From Pseudeuparius sepicola (lineage: Eukaryota > Arthropoda > Insecta > Coleoptera > Anthribidae), in contig OY987298.1 of NCBI GenBank assembly GCA_963920635.1, positions 107,761,309 to 107,825,308 on the forward strand: a stretch of 64,000 nt of DNA, written 5' to 3'. The translations under genes and the position numbers were made by a program. Position 1 is the stretch's first letter. Every line of letters starts with the position of its first letter. The notes beneath the pieces are model-generated. The model made no database searches and was not told where the DNA came from. It saw only the letters and a program-made list of their open reading frames with translations. Shown here piece by piece: positions 1-10,141 of this stretch.

Positions 1-468
1 CTTTTGGTATACTAGGGTGATATTAGAGATCTTCAATTTTTCAACATAAAATTTAATATAATAATAATTGGCGATACACGGGTGGGAATCATAAAACAAT
101 CTTATTTTAATTTACTTTCATCCGTCACTAATTAGTTAGCTATACTGCTATACTGAAAGAGAGGCGCCCAGAAGTGATACGAGCTGCTCATGATGCACCG
201 ACCGTTGCTCATATGGGTTTTTACAAGATTTATTCGAGCTTGCCAGATAAGTATGGCCGAAAATGCGTGCTGACGTTGCGGAAATATGTATACGTAGGAG
301 TGTAAAGTACACAGCTCATATAAACTCCAATCCGAAATTTTCCAGGTAATGGAAAATGGTGTCTAAGAACTTAATTGGTTCTTTATCTCACAGTCTATAA
401 AAGGAAATTCATTTATATTTGTAGTACTCGCAATTGATTATCTCGGAAAGTTCTCGTTAGTTTTCCCG

Positions 469-855
469 ATGAGTAAGTCTTCAGTTGAAACTATTGCCCC
501 TATTAAATCCATTCAAAAACTTCGCTTGTCCTCATCTTCTCCTAACGTTCTCACTATACCAATACTTCCGAACTTTACGTCGGGCACTTTCGCCTGTCGA
601 GACGGCGCCGGCGCAGAGGCATATAATTACGGTGCCCCGTCTCCCCGAAAACTTATTTTGACGCGATTTAAATTCCTGCAGGTCTCGTTGTTAAGGGCCA
701 TAACTCACTGGCATGAAATTAGCGAAATTTCACCCGAGCTCTTGATTCACGACCGGGGCCGCCGCCGCGCCGGGCGGAAAGTGCGCATAAAGCGAGTTTA
801 CCGAGTTGATAAGAATATGTGCCTTGGCTGGTCTGGATATTTAAAAGAACGTTAG
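469..855 (+). CDS. doubtful small ORF over a GC-rich island
   Basis: This is a 128-codon open frame that I do not recognise. A TATAAAAG box lies at 396-403, about 70 bases upstream of the ATG, which is the only promoter-like support. The N-terminal third is Ser/Leu/Pro-rich, and the C-terminal part has an Arg-rich run (RGRRRAGRKVRIKR). The body overlaps a GC-rich island (about 580-800) in otherwise AT-rich DNA. Such islands recur in this window without coding signal, and GC-rich DNA stays open by chance. It has no recognisable domain, signal peptide or membrane segment. The flanks (1-468 and 856-1405) contain nothing else I can identify. It is more likely non-coding or regulatory DNA than a gene. 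Confidence 0.12.
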   Translation: MSKSSVETIAPIKSIQKLRLSSSSPNVLTIPILPNFTSGTFACRDGAGAEAYNYGAPSPRKLILTRFKFLQVSLLRAITHWHEISEISPELLIHDRGRRRAGRKVRIKRVYRVDKNMCLGWSGYLKER

Positions 856-1443
856 GATGTGGACCTACCAAAGAATGCTCACCTTCATCGGACAGATAAT
901 TCAAGAACCAATTATTGTTGAAGTAAATCTATAATCCACTGTTGAAGCGCTAGCCAATATATTTGAATTTGTTGACACTTGCAGTGAAACTTATAAGCTG
1001 CAAATAGCAGAGGACAGATATTTCTATCGTGACAAAATTGTTATTTTTTCAATTTGACCTGAAAAGCGCACTAGAATATTTCGAAAGGACACTTTCTTAA
1101 TGTTGTTAGAAAGATAACTTAGGTATGTAGAAAGCAATAAAGTTAAGTCTTCAATGGAAAAAGTTATTATTAATATTTTAAACCCACTGAAGTAAATTAA
1201 AGGTGTTCTCAAAAACGGTTGATTTTTCCAAAATTGGCCAATAGTATTTTGCTTCGAAATAATTGTAAATTCTTAGGTAGAGAGTAGATTCAAAAAAGAT
1301 TAAAAAATTTAAGGTTAGTTATAAGTTATAAGTAATCTGACCCCGGGCACCAAAAAAAAAACATTAAGATAATATAAATAATAATAATAAAGAATATTTT
1401 AGTGGCATAGCTGAGCAGATCTATTTAAAAAAGATCGTTTTAA

Positions 1444-1469
1444 AGATCTAAGATCGCGATCTTAGATCT
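1444..1469. repeat. perfect 26-bp palindrome
   Basis: The half-site AGATCTAAGATCG is followed at once by its exact reverse complement, with no spacer. It lies in the left GATC cluster of the hAT-like element. Confidence 0.9.
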
Positions 1470-2175
1470 AGATCTTTTTTGTTTCACTAAAGAACGATCT
1501 TTTTTAAAAAGGCTCTACTCCTGCTTCCACCGGGTCTTTTATCCCGCTAAAATCCAGGTTAGTAATCAGCGCTCTAGCAGGGGGAAAAGTGTGAACTTTG
1601 TCCCAACCTACGGCGTACCGCGGCCCCTTAACTATCCGAACCGAATATTTTGAGCTTGCTTCTAGCTTTTCCGTTGCTTACGTTAACCGTTAGGGCATTA
1701 AAAGTACCGCAGCAAGCCAATCCTAGCACCCCTAAAATTAATACTAAAGTCGCGTTGTTTCTTTTATTTACATTACTCCCGTGCGCCCCCCCCCCCCGAT
1801 CGCGACTCGCCGGACTTATTCTGTATTATTTATTTAAGAATTTATTACCTACTTTGTTTAGTCAATATACGATGTCTTGAAATATTGTTTAATTTTCCTC
1901 CTATCCCTCAAACACACCACATTTGCGCCTGAGCATTCCGTTCCGCCAAGGTTCTGGTTATCCCTGTCTTAATAAAAGAGGCTATAAGGAACAGTATAAA
2001 TTTCCGTTTGTTAAATCTTGAATATTCAAAAATCAGAAGTAATTTTGTAAAAAAAGTTTAATTCCGAAGTAAAAAAGAATGCTATAAGATCTAAGATCGT
2101 TTTAAAGATCTAAGATCTTTAAAAGGATCTAAGATCGTTAAAACGATCTATAAGATCTGTTCCTCATTTGTTTTC

Positions 2176-2460
2176 GTTCATTTTTGAAACGTATCTGTGA
2201 TTTTTTTTTATAAAATAATGTTTTTTAAGAATAAATAGTGCTCTAGGTTGTTGTAGGAATAAGAGTTTTTGTTTTTATATCTATATATTAGTAAAATATG
2301 TTCTCATTTTGACCAAAATTGTTGTATGTAGTTCGTTTTTGAAACGTTTCTGTGATTTTTTATACAAAATAATGTAGGTAGAAAGGTAGGTATATATTTT
2401 TTAGAAGAATTAATAGTTTTGTACGAACAAGGATTTTTCTTTTTATACATATAATCTACA
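2176..2460. repeat. imperfect tandem duplication, about 155-bp period
   Basis: Two diverged copies begin at 2176 (GTTCATTTTTGAAACGTATC) and 2331 (GTTCGTTTTTGAAACGTTTC). Each continues with TCTGTGATTTTTTATA and AAATAATG and ends in a TTTTTATA-rich stretch. It lies inside the hAT-like element. Confidence 0.7.
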
Positions 2461-2816
2461 TATTATCTATTTCGATTTTTAAAGCAGTTTACCTCGGGAG
2501 ATCTCTAGGTCTCAGCTAGCGTGCAATTTTCAGAATTCGCGAAAAATGACAAATAATATAAACAAACTGACGTTCATTTTACCTACAACTACAAGAACCT
2601 ATTTTGAAACCAAATTTAAATGAATGCTTTATGTTAATTTGTATTTTATTTTCAATTATTTATTGCTCAAAATTCCGAATTTTATAACTTAAGTTATTAA
2701 ATTATAAATTCCCTAAATAATCGGTGAACACGTTTTTACAAGAAAAGTCTAATTCTCCATAGGTATATCAACTGATTGATTAATTGATTACGTATCAGTT
2801 CAGTTAGAGTAGTAAC

Positions 2817-2838
2817 TTTACGTAACTAGTTACGTAAA
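2817..2838. repeat. perfect 22-bp palindrome centred on ACTAGT
   Basis: The half-site TTTACGTAACT is followed by its reverse complement. A second, partial copy (ACAACTAGTTACGTAAAA) follows about 10 bases later. Repeated GTAACTAGTTAC words are another plausible subterminal transposase-binding motif. Confidence 0.85.
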
Positions 2839-3186
2839 ATTTTACTTTACACAACTAGTTACGTAAAACTGGACGTATCGTCACTTGCTCAGGCTTTGAA
2901 AATATCACTTTACACTATGTCAAAATTAGGAAAAATATTTATAGACATCTATATCTATTAACTATATAACATCATGAATTTTGTTCAAAGATCATAGATA
3001 ATTTAGAGGATCTTAGATCGTTTAGAAGATCTTAGATCGTTTAGACGATCTTTGATCTAAGATCGTTTTTGCATGAAAAGATCTATTTTTAAACGATCTT
3101 AGATCTTTTTTTGAAAAACGATCTGATCTATGATCTAGATCTTTTTTGACGTGATCTTTCCCAGCTTTGCATATATAAGGTAAGGG

Positions 3187-3328
3187 ATATCAATTGAAAA
3201 AAATGCATTCCAGCCGGGACTCGAACTCGGGACTCCTACTAACTGTGGCCGTAGGCACTTAACCAACTAAGCTACCGAAGATACGGGTTCCATTCCATCG
3301 ACTAGGTGTTATTTATTTCAATTGATAT
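3187..3328 (-). repeat. tRNA-derived repeat inside a short inverted repeat
   Basis: On the minus strand, 3208-3283 carries an RNA polymerase III A box (TAGCTTAGTTGG, plus-strand 3263-3274) and a B box (GAGTTCGAGTCCCG, 3215-3228), with a CCTAC/GTAGG anticodon-like stem between them. The acceptor halves do not pair, so this is a tRNA-derived (SINE-type) sequence and not a working tRNA gene. It is bracketed by a perfect 13-bp inverted repeat, ATATCAATTGAAA at 3187-3199 and TTTCAATTGATAT at 3316-3328. Confidence 0.65.
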
Positions 3329-3704
3329 TAGTAAGTAGCGGTGAGATGTAGGAGACTTCGGAGTCTTCTACAACAGAAGGCTTATTCAATGGGTATATTT
3401 TCACACGATTTAATGTAAATTGTGTTATTTCCACGAAAGAAAAAATGGGGAAAAAACGAAAAATCGGTTTCCCGCCATTTTCTCGGAAAATTTTAGGTTA
3501 TGTGGAAAAATGCTTTATACAAAAGATTTAGATTTTTGTAATATCTACAACTTTGGTATGAGACATTTTCCGCTAGGAGGCAACGTTTCGCCGAAAATCA
3601 CAAAAAAAACTCTTTAAACCTCTAAGAACCCCCATTCGACTGATGTCGTAATTAATTTAATTTATTTATTAAGAAATTCCTCATAATTTGATTCGAAGAA
3701 TATC

Positions 3705-3971
3705 AGGACAAAGGACACCTTGTATTCTAATTCGTCCTTAGAGCTAGACTTGAAAAGTAAACACGCTGACGTTGACGAGTTAAAGAAAACTATTAGGGAA
3801 AATTATCAAAAGTCATCTTGAGCCTAAATCCCTGATGGTGAGGCTTTGGCCGCATCGAAATTCGAATGCCTCGGAAGTTGCATTGTTTTGGGTAATGAGC
3901 TAGTCAATAAAAATCGAGACAAGATTCCTCTTTTTCAAAGTTTGCCCGTTGAAGGATTTTTAAAATCGTAA
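3705..3971 (+). pseudogene. broken coding-like segment of unknown origin
   Basis: One frame reads as soluble, charged protein (LELDLKSKHADVDELKKTI, later GEALAASKFECLGSCIVLG and KIPLFQSLPVEGFLKS) and ends at a TAA, with two stop codons in the middle (around 3819-3828). The composition is unlike the surrounding AT-rich noise. I do not recognise the family. It could be a decayed host retrocopy, a mobile-element gene or an old viral gene. There is no start codon or upstream signal. The neighbouring stretch 3330-3704 shows nothing identifiable. Confidence 0.25.
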
Positions 3972-6900
3972 AGACAATATAAGATTTGCAAGAGGTTAGA
4001 AAGTATGTACATGCTGCTGAGAAAATAGTTAATTTAGGGTATCTGCATTGAGAGAGCTATTGCTACTTTCGTCTGATAAGAATAAGGTATCTGTTTTTGC
4101 AATCTTAATTCTAATAATATTTCTTATCGCAACTTCTGTCTTGCCTGCATACTATTTAGATGTAAGGTCATGGAATCAGTAACCTGACTCCCTATCCAAA
4201 ATAGTTTTTAATATAAGTCTGACGTGATCAACCAGAGGATTTAATATGAGTAGACTAAATTAAATCAACTAATACCCCAGGTAAGGGTTCAAAAATCTAC
4301 TACAACGATCCATTGAACTTTTCATTTTCTCGATCGAATATTACATAAAACCGATGCTATATAATCTCGCCCAACATGATTTAAGTCGATTGAACTTTTT
4401 CTTTCCAATAAATACAACTCGGACCGTTGGACGCGCTGCAAAAGCGCAGCCATAACAGTGTCTGACTACAATATCTTCCTGAAAGAATTTCGCAGACGCC
4501 AGCCGGGTGGACGGGCTGGGGTCGCAGGGAGGGGGATTCTAGCTGGCAACCAGCCAATGTCGTGATCCTATCAACTACAGGAATAAGCACGGGCCAGACA
4601 ACGTACAAATTTATTATCGGGCATATTAGTTGGCGTGTCCGCCATTGTGCCGGCGCAGATAACGATAAGTACCGCCCCAAATTACTTAGGCGGACACAGG
4701 GAAAGGGGAAACCATCATGGATGGGAGGTCGAATAAATTGTTTTAATGCCATGCGGTAATACCATCCTACCATTGTTTAAAGCTCGAGAGGGGACTCAGC
4801 ATATAGATTGAACTATAATGATGAACTGATATACCTAGGTAGTGATTCTGATTCCATCTGCAAAAATCAGCTGATATTATTTTTTTCTACTCCCATACAT
4901 GTAGGTACATCTGTCGTTTTCTTTACAACCTAGAGAATGGGTAAGTAGGCAATTCGACTTAACAAAACGGATATGATTTCATATCCATCCTTCGAAATCA
5001 ACCTCTTTCTGGGTAGCGTGTTGACGTGTTGGAAAATCAAGTAACCCTTGAATTTATTTTATACGAAAACGTGGATGTGATCTGTTAAATACTTTTTTTC
5101 TTCGTTTATCCAAATATCCATTTAGCAGCTATGACAACATATCCACTCTTGTACAAACTACCGACATTCTCAAACCACAAACCATAAAACGAAAACATAT
5201 TTTTGAACAGTATGAAATCAAACACTGCCCGGGTCTTTATGGACAAACTTTGACATTTTGCAGAAAAAGAAATTTTAGAACAAAAGTTCCTATAAACCCT
5301 TAGTTTTCGAGATACATTTGATCAAGTAAGACGCCCACGAAAATGTTACGCAATATTCTTTTTATTAGAAATAAATATTAGAAATTAATCGAATATTTTC
5401 AAAAGTCATTGGCGTAGAAAGTATGTTAAAAAATGGGGTTTACTACTTGCCGTCAAGCCCGCCACCGATGAATCTAAATAGACAGTTCTTCTGGATATCC
5501 GGTGTGCGATAAACACCTATTATACCCTTGTTTATGGAATCCCTAGTTAGCCAATGTCTTAAGGATACGAGAGCAATATTGGATACAAACAACAGATGGC
5601 GCTAAACGTTTTAGTCTTCTATTTTTTTTTCTATTAAAATCTCCCAAACAACACCTGGATAACTTTATTTGTTTGCAAGATCTGTCCCCTGTATCTACTG
5701 TATTTCTGTCATGTCCTTATGTCAGTGTCAGACATTGCCTAACTAGAGTATCCATAAACAAGGCTATTACTGAACATACCGACTTTGACGCCGCTATCTC
5801 TTTTCGTTACTTTTTTTACATGCATCGTGTCTCAAAACGAAGGGTATATAGAGACTTTTCGTCCTAATATAATTTTTTCTACAAACTGAAAGTTTGTCTA
5901 TAAACACCTGGGACACCCTGTATATCCTCTTTCTAAGGGAGCGCCTAAAAGACAAAGCGAGGCCAACGATAAATCCAGGTCATGGCGCTAACGCAGAATC
6001 GCGTAGTCACGTTACCAACTTAGTCCTATATAGGTAATAAACAGCATCTTTGGTGATAACTAGAGAAACAAATTTCATAAACACATTTTGTGTTGCTGGC
6101 GAGTTTTCTTTGGTATATATATTGGATTTGTATATCCAGGCTTTCCCTAATTACTTTTTCAAAATTTTCTTCTTCATCCTGCTTCAGGCATTTGGGCTGA
6201 GAGTTACACGGCACTGGACTCAAATATTTGGGCACATTTTTAAAAATTGTTGGGACAGCACTAAGGGCATTGTATATAATATATAATTATGGAATTTATT
6301 ATCATTCATAATATACTTAGTTGCATGATTAGTTTAACTAGTCTGGCATATTTATTGCAAAAAATATAGGGATAAACTATGGCAAAAATAACAAACCCAA
6401 TAGTTGGTATTTAGTTTATTAAAATAAAAATGAAAACTCATCTAAGATACCTACTGTAAAGAGGCGCACTAAAGATAATTAAATTGTTTCTAATTGTTTA
6501 ACAACACTTTAAACACCTAAAACTTCTCAAAACACAAGCTTTTAGTTATGTGTAAATATGACATGTAAGGCAACAAATGCAATGACCGACGTCGGACTAA
6601 GATGGTCTCGTGATTTTCGTGAACCATGGCCTGTCTTTATCGTAGATCAATTTATTTTCCACCAAATTTGGCTAGGTATATAGCCGTAAAAAAAACAGCT
6701 TCATTAATAATTTTGGCAAAAATTTTAAATGAATTATGTATGCGCTACCAAGCTATAGTCGCTTTTAGTGAAGTAAAGCAAAGAAAGAGGAAATATACAG
6801 GATGTTTATATAAACCAAAGCGACAAAAATCAACGTTATCTTGGAAAGTAACATATTGACAAGGTAGGTTTAATTTAAAAAATGATTTGAATAAAGCAAT

Positions 6901-7080
6901 ACCATTCTGGCATTATCAATTATCTTATCGATTAACAATTTCTCTTGATTTTTTAGGAAAGGGATCAAACCGTTATTCATGGTGTCACAGAAATTAGCGG
7001 CAATAATTATCCGGCAGGTAAAAATATAAAAAAAATAAGCAGGTTTTTTAATATAGACATAAACAAAGCTCCACATGGAC
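3972..7080. other. no gene recognised; GC-rich island and a mariner-type end
   Basis: A GC-rich island at about 4400-4780 has overlapping open frames on both strands but no recognisable protein. At 5909-5922 the words GACACCCTGTATAT are one terminus of a mariner-type repeat whose partner I could not find. The rest is AT-rich with short chance frames only. Confidence 0.5.
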
Positions 7081-7196
7081 TGTCAAAATCATTGTTGAAA
7101 TTTCCGCCAAGCACACGAAATATTTGCATAAAATGTTATATAAATATTAATGCCTATAAATTAAAATTTTAATTTGTTTCAACAATGCTTCTGACA
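7081..7196. repeat. short inverted-repeat hairpin (MITE-like), 116 bp
   Basis: The arms at 7081-7100 and 7177-7196 match at 18 of 20 positions (TGTCAAAATCATTGTTGAAA against the reverse complement of the right arm). The AT-rich centre is about 76 bases. The size would also fit a hairpin precursor RNA, but the loop does not continue the stem well. Confidence 0.6.
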
Positions 7197-8878
7197 ATCT
7201 AGCTCTCCTTTAAGCTATGGTATAGTCCATATACAGGGTGTTTCAGACCTAAATACATTAATTATAACCACATACTCAGAAAGGTGTCCCAATACGGAAA
7301 ATCGAAAAAAAAATTCGGAAATATTTTAGAAATAATTAAATAATTTTAATATTTCCCCTAACGAGCCGCTCAGTTTTATTATCATGTAGACGCTTACCCA
7401 AGGCGCGAGGGAGAGGCAAATTGGTTTCAGGTCTTCCTTACGACGTTGCCAGATCGCGGCGCCAGGCAAGGAAAATACTCAATATTTTTTATCTTGGGTG
7501 GTTTAAAAACTATCCTCCTCTGGTAAGTTGAATGATAACACTTCGGTAAGACACGCACTCACATTCGCACTTGCCATATTATCACAAAACTGACTTTGTG
7601 CGTTTGTTTACGCACTGCAGTCTCTCCGACGCTAGCGACGTCCCCGGCGCGCGTTTTTGCTCCCGCGGTCGGCTTTTTTTCTATACGCATCGAAATTCTG
7701 ACACCAGTCCGGTTTCTTCTCTCTGAATAAAATAATATCCATACCTATCTGCGTCTGCAATATATATGTTACGCCGGTGCCAGTGAAAATGACTTTTTAA
7801 AAAAAGGAATATTTATTTGTTTTAACTTTGTACACTGGTTTGCGATATTAGCTCGTCGAATGGCACACAACGTAACTTGAAGTAGTAGAAACTAACTCGA
7901 CTAAGAACTAGGAACTAAGAAAGAAGAACTATTATTATGACTTATTACGGAGAACAACTACGACTGAGAACTATTACGGAGAACGGAGAATTATTAAAGA
8001 CCCTCGGTTTCTGGGTTTCGAAGTATTTATAGGGAGACAAAATGCTTAGGCAAGCTTCTGGATCTTTTCTAGAGAAAAACATCTACAAGTGTAATTTGAT
8101 TAAGGAACTATTATCTGCAGAAATCTGAATACAGGAAAGAGTCAGCAGTTCTTAAAAGTGGTAAACATGATAAGTAAAGTAATGCGTATAGTTTTCGTGA
8201 AACGTCAGGAATATTCTGGATGTAACATGTATGTTCTTTAAAGAGAGCTCATTCTTTTGCTGTCATGTTTTTTATTATATCTATATGTGTGGTTTTTATT
8301 GTTACATCACGCGGGACAAGATGACTTTTTCTAATAAGTTTAAGTTTTACCCCCCCCCCCTTTCTTTTGATTTGTCAGCTTTACATTTTGGCATTCGAGT
8401 GTTTTTTTATTGTTTATATATACGTGATTATGTGTTTATATGTGTATGTTTATTTGCATACATACTTATATACATAATTATTTTTATTACTATATTTATT
8501 TTTCTTAAGTGTTCAAATGTTTGCAACAAAATAATAATTGTCTTCTTTGTATCCATATTTTAGAGCCCCGAAGAAGGTTTTAAATAGACCGAAACGTTGG
8601 TGTAAAGAATAAAAAGTCTCTTCCTGAGATATTTTAGCCCCTATTTCAATTAGCATCACCTCTACATTGTTTTACAATAGTTGTGCGAAGAAAGACCAAA
8701 ATAAAGAATAACTAGACCCTTTCTATGTTAAACCAGGAAACCAACTAGTGCAATATTAAATTTACTTCATAAAAGACATATAATGACTCATTATAAAAAA
8801 GTATTTCCTCATTTTGCTATTTGCTACAGCAAAGGTGCCGCATTGTAAATAGAATGAAAGATACATGAGCAAGCTTAG
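7197..8878. other. no gene recognised; one mariner-type end and a GC-rich island
   Basis: TACAGGGTGTTTCAGACC at 7235-7252 is a mariner-type terminus without a visible partner. A GC-rich stretch lies at about 7380-7700. A poly-C tract sits at about 8350-8361. The 110-codon frame at 8231-8563 is Phe/Tyr/Ile-rich low complexity and not credible as a gene. A hammerhead/Penelope-like motif follows at 8566-8600. Confidence 0.5.
8566..8600 (+). ncRNA. degenerate hammerhead-like (Penelope-type) motif
   Basis: The order CCCCGAAGA, then a GGT...ACC stem, then GAAAC followed by GTTGG, matches the layout of the hammerhead-derived motif that ends many Penelope-like and related retroelements (CTGAWGA, stem II, GAAAC). 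The first box is degenerate (CCGAAGA), so it is probably inactive. Confidence 0.35.
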
Positions 8879-9120
8879 TGCAGCACATTTCGTTCCTCTT
8901 GTACAGCGCTGGTGTAAACATCCGCTGCATCCTTTATCGTTCGGATATTCGCCGTGACGTGGGAACGTCTTTATTTTTCGGAATCGAATTTAGCCATAGA
9001 CGACGCCGGGCAATAGCGCCGGGCGGAAGCAATATCCCCCACGTCCGTCCATGCCGCTCCGCTGGAGCTGGAGACATTTTTTTCAACTTCCGCTTTATAG
9101 CTTCATAGTGGGGATTAAGG
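8879..9120 (+). repeat. GC-rich dispersed repeat, copy 1
   Basis: About 240 bases align with 43530-43790: both carry TGTAAACATCC, TGCATCCTTTATCGT, GAACGTCTTTATTTTTCGG, AATCGAATTTAG, GGAAGCAATATCC and TTCCGCTTTATAGCTTCAT. Both copies keep the same frame open (SLFFGIEFS ... FRFIAS), and a length difference between them is a multiple of three. I do not recognise a protein. It may be a dispersed mobile sequence, a conserved non-coding element or a decayed coding exon. Confidence 0.8.
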
Positions 9121-9987
9121 GATTTCTTTGCTTCGCCGGTTTATGGTTTTTACAGGAAATAACATACCTCCTCGCACGACATGATAAAATATAAGATTGT
9201 CCTACACGGCTTGATAACTTCTTCAAAACAACAGTTTACTGAACCAGAATCTAGACTGTCGTGTATTTTGTTCAATTTTTGATATCATTCATTTCATCCA
9301 TTGGCGCTTCCAGGATGTTGGTCTGGCGAAGAGGGTATATGACAGAAAATGTATGGACACACAAATTTAAAGTAAATAAGTAAAAAACCTCGGCCAAACA
9401 TTTTCCACTTTGAAGTTGGGAAAATGGGGAAATTAGTATACAGGCTATTTAGTTATGATGTAAAAAATTTTAACCGCACAGAGTAGGGAGGTCTATTGAA
9501 GAAAAAAGAGCGACCTTAGCACCCGATTGCGTGCAGATGAAGTGTACTCACTCAGCTGATCGCCAGAGCAGCAGTGCGTGGCCAAAGATTGGAGGAGACC
9601 ATACCACTTCGCTCCGCGCTGTGAACACTGTAAGGTATGACTGCATGTACGATAGAGCAAGTAGAATCGGCCTGCTACACGAGAAAATTGCTACAGGTAC
9701 AATCTTATGGAAATATCTCATCATGGATTCCCAGTTTTATTATACGGCAATGGGCTTATTACCTTATAGTCCAAGAGGCAGGGGTCTTTTTAACCTTGTT
9801 ATTTGGTAGATATTGATTACAGTACGATGCCATGTAGCACCCGCCCTGTATTGTATTTGTATGTTACGAGGTAAGTTACCTAGTAGGTATATTACCTAGG
9901 CTCAAATAAAATATTAGGTTTAGGTATAATATCTTAAATCATGGGATTAAATTGTGTACCATTTTTGGCCTACAAGCTTTTGTATCG
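9121..9987. other. no gene recognised
   Basis: AT-rich sequence. The 92-codon frame at 9531-9809 has no recognisable features. Confidence 0.4.
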
Positions 9988-10141
9988 TTAATAAAGATTA
10001 CTCACGGCTGGGCGTCAGAAACCCTTTTAAAATAAAATAAAATGCAAAATAGATTGTTACCTATCACTGCCATCGGTTTTTCAGGACATGAAGATATACT
10101 TAGGCGTGAGAAGTCTTGTAAATACGGCAGTCAACGTTTGC
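9988..10141 (+). repeat. dispersed repeat, copy 1
   Basis: Aligns with 39834-40010 in the same orientation: shared blocks are CTCACGGCTG, AAAATACAATGCA/AAAATGCAAAATA-like sequence, AGGACAT, AGAAGTCTT, TAAATACG and CAGTCAACG. No coding sense is seen. Confidence 0.75.

Larger units (their letters stand above)
1406..3169. mobile_element. hAT-like DNA transposon relic with GATC-rich subterminal repeats
   Basis: The two ends are related in inverted orientation: CATAGCTGAGCAGATC on the left and, reverse-complemented, CAAAGCTGGGAAAGATC on the right. Both resemble hAT termini. Just inside each end are dense runs of AAGATCTAAGATCG-type words (1425-1510 and 2990-3150), with a third run at 2085-2160. 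Clustered subterminal repeats of this kind are typical transposase-binding arrays in hAT elements. I see no transposase coding, so the element would be non-autonomous or internally replaced. The flanking 8-mers do not match, so the exact ends are uncertain or the target duplication has decayed. Confidence 0.45.

Noticed and set aside
3208..3283. A functional tRNA gene on the minus strand
   Set aside because: A and B boxes are present but the acceptor stem cannot pair, so it is tRNA-derived only.
8231..8563. 110-codon ORF rich in Phe, Tyr and Ile
   Set aside because: Low-complexity T-rich DNA including a poly-C run; no domain and no promoter.
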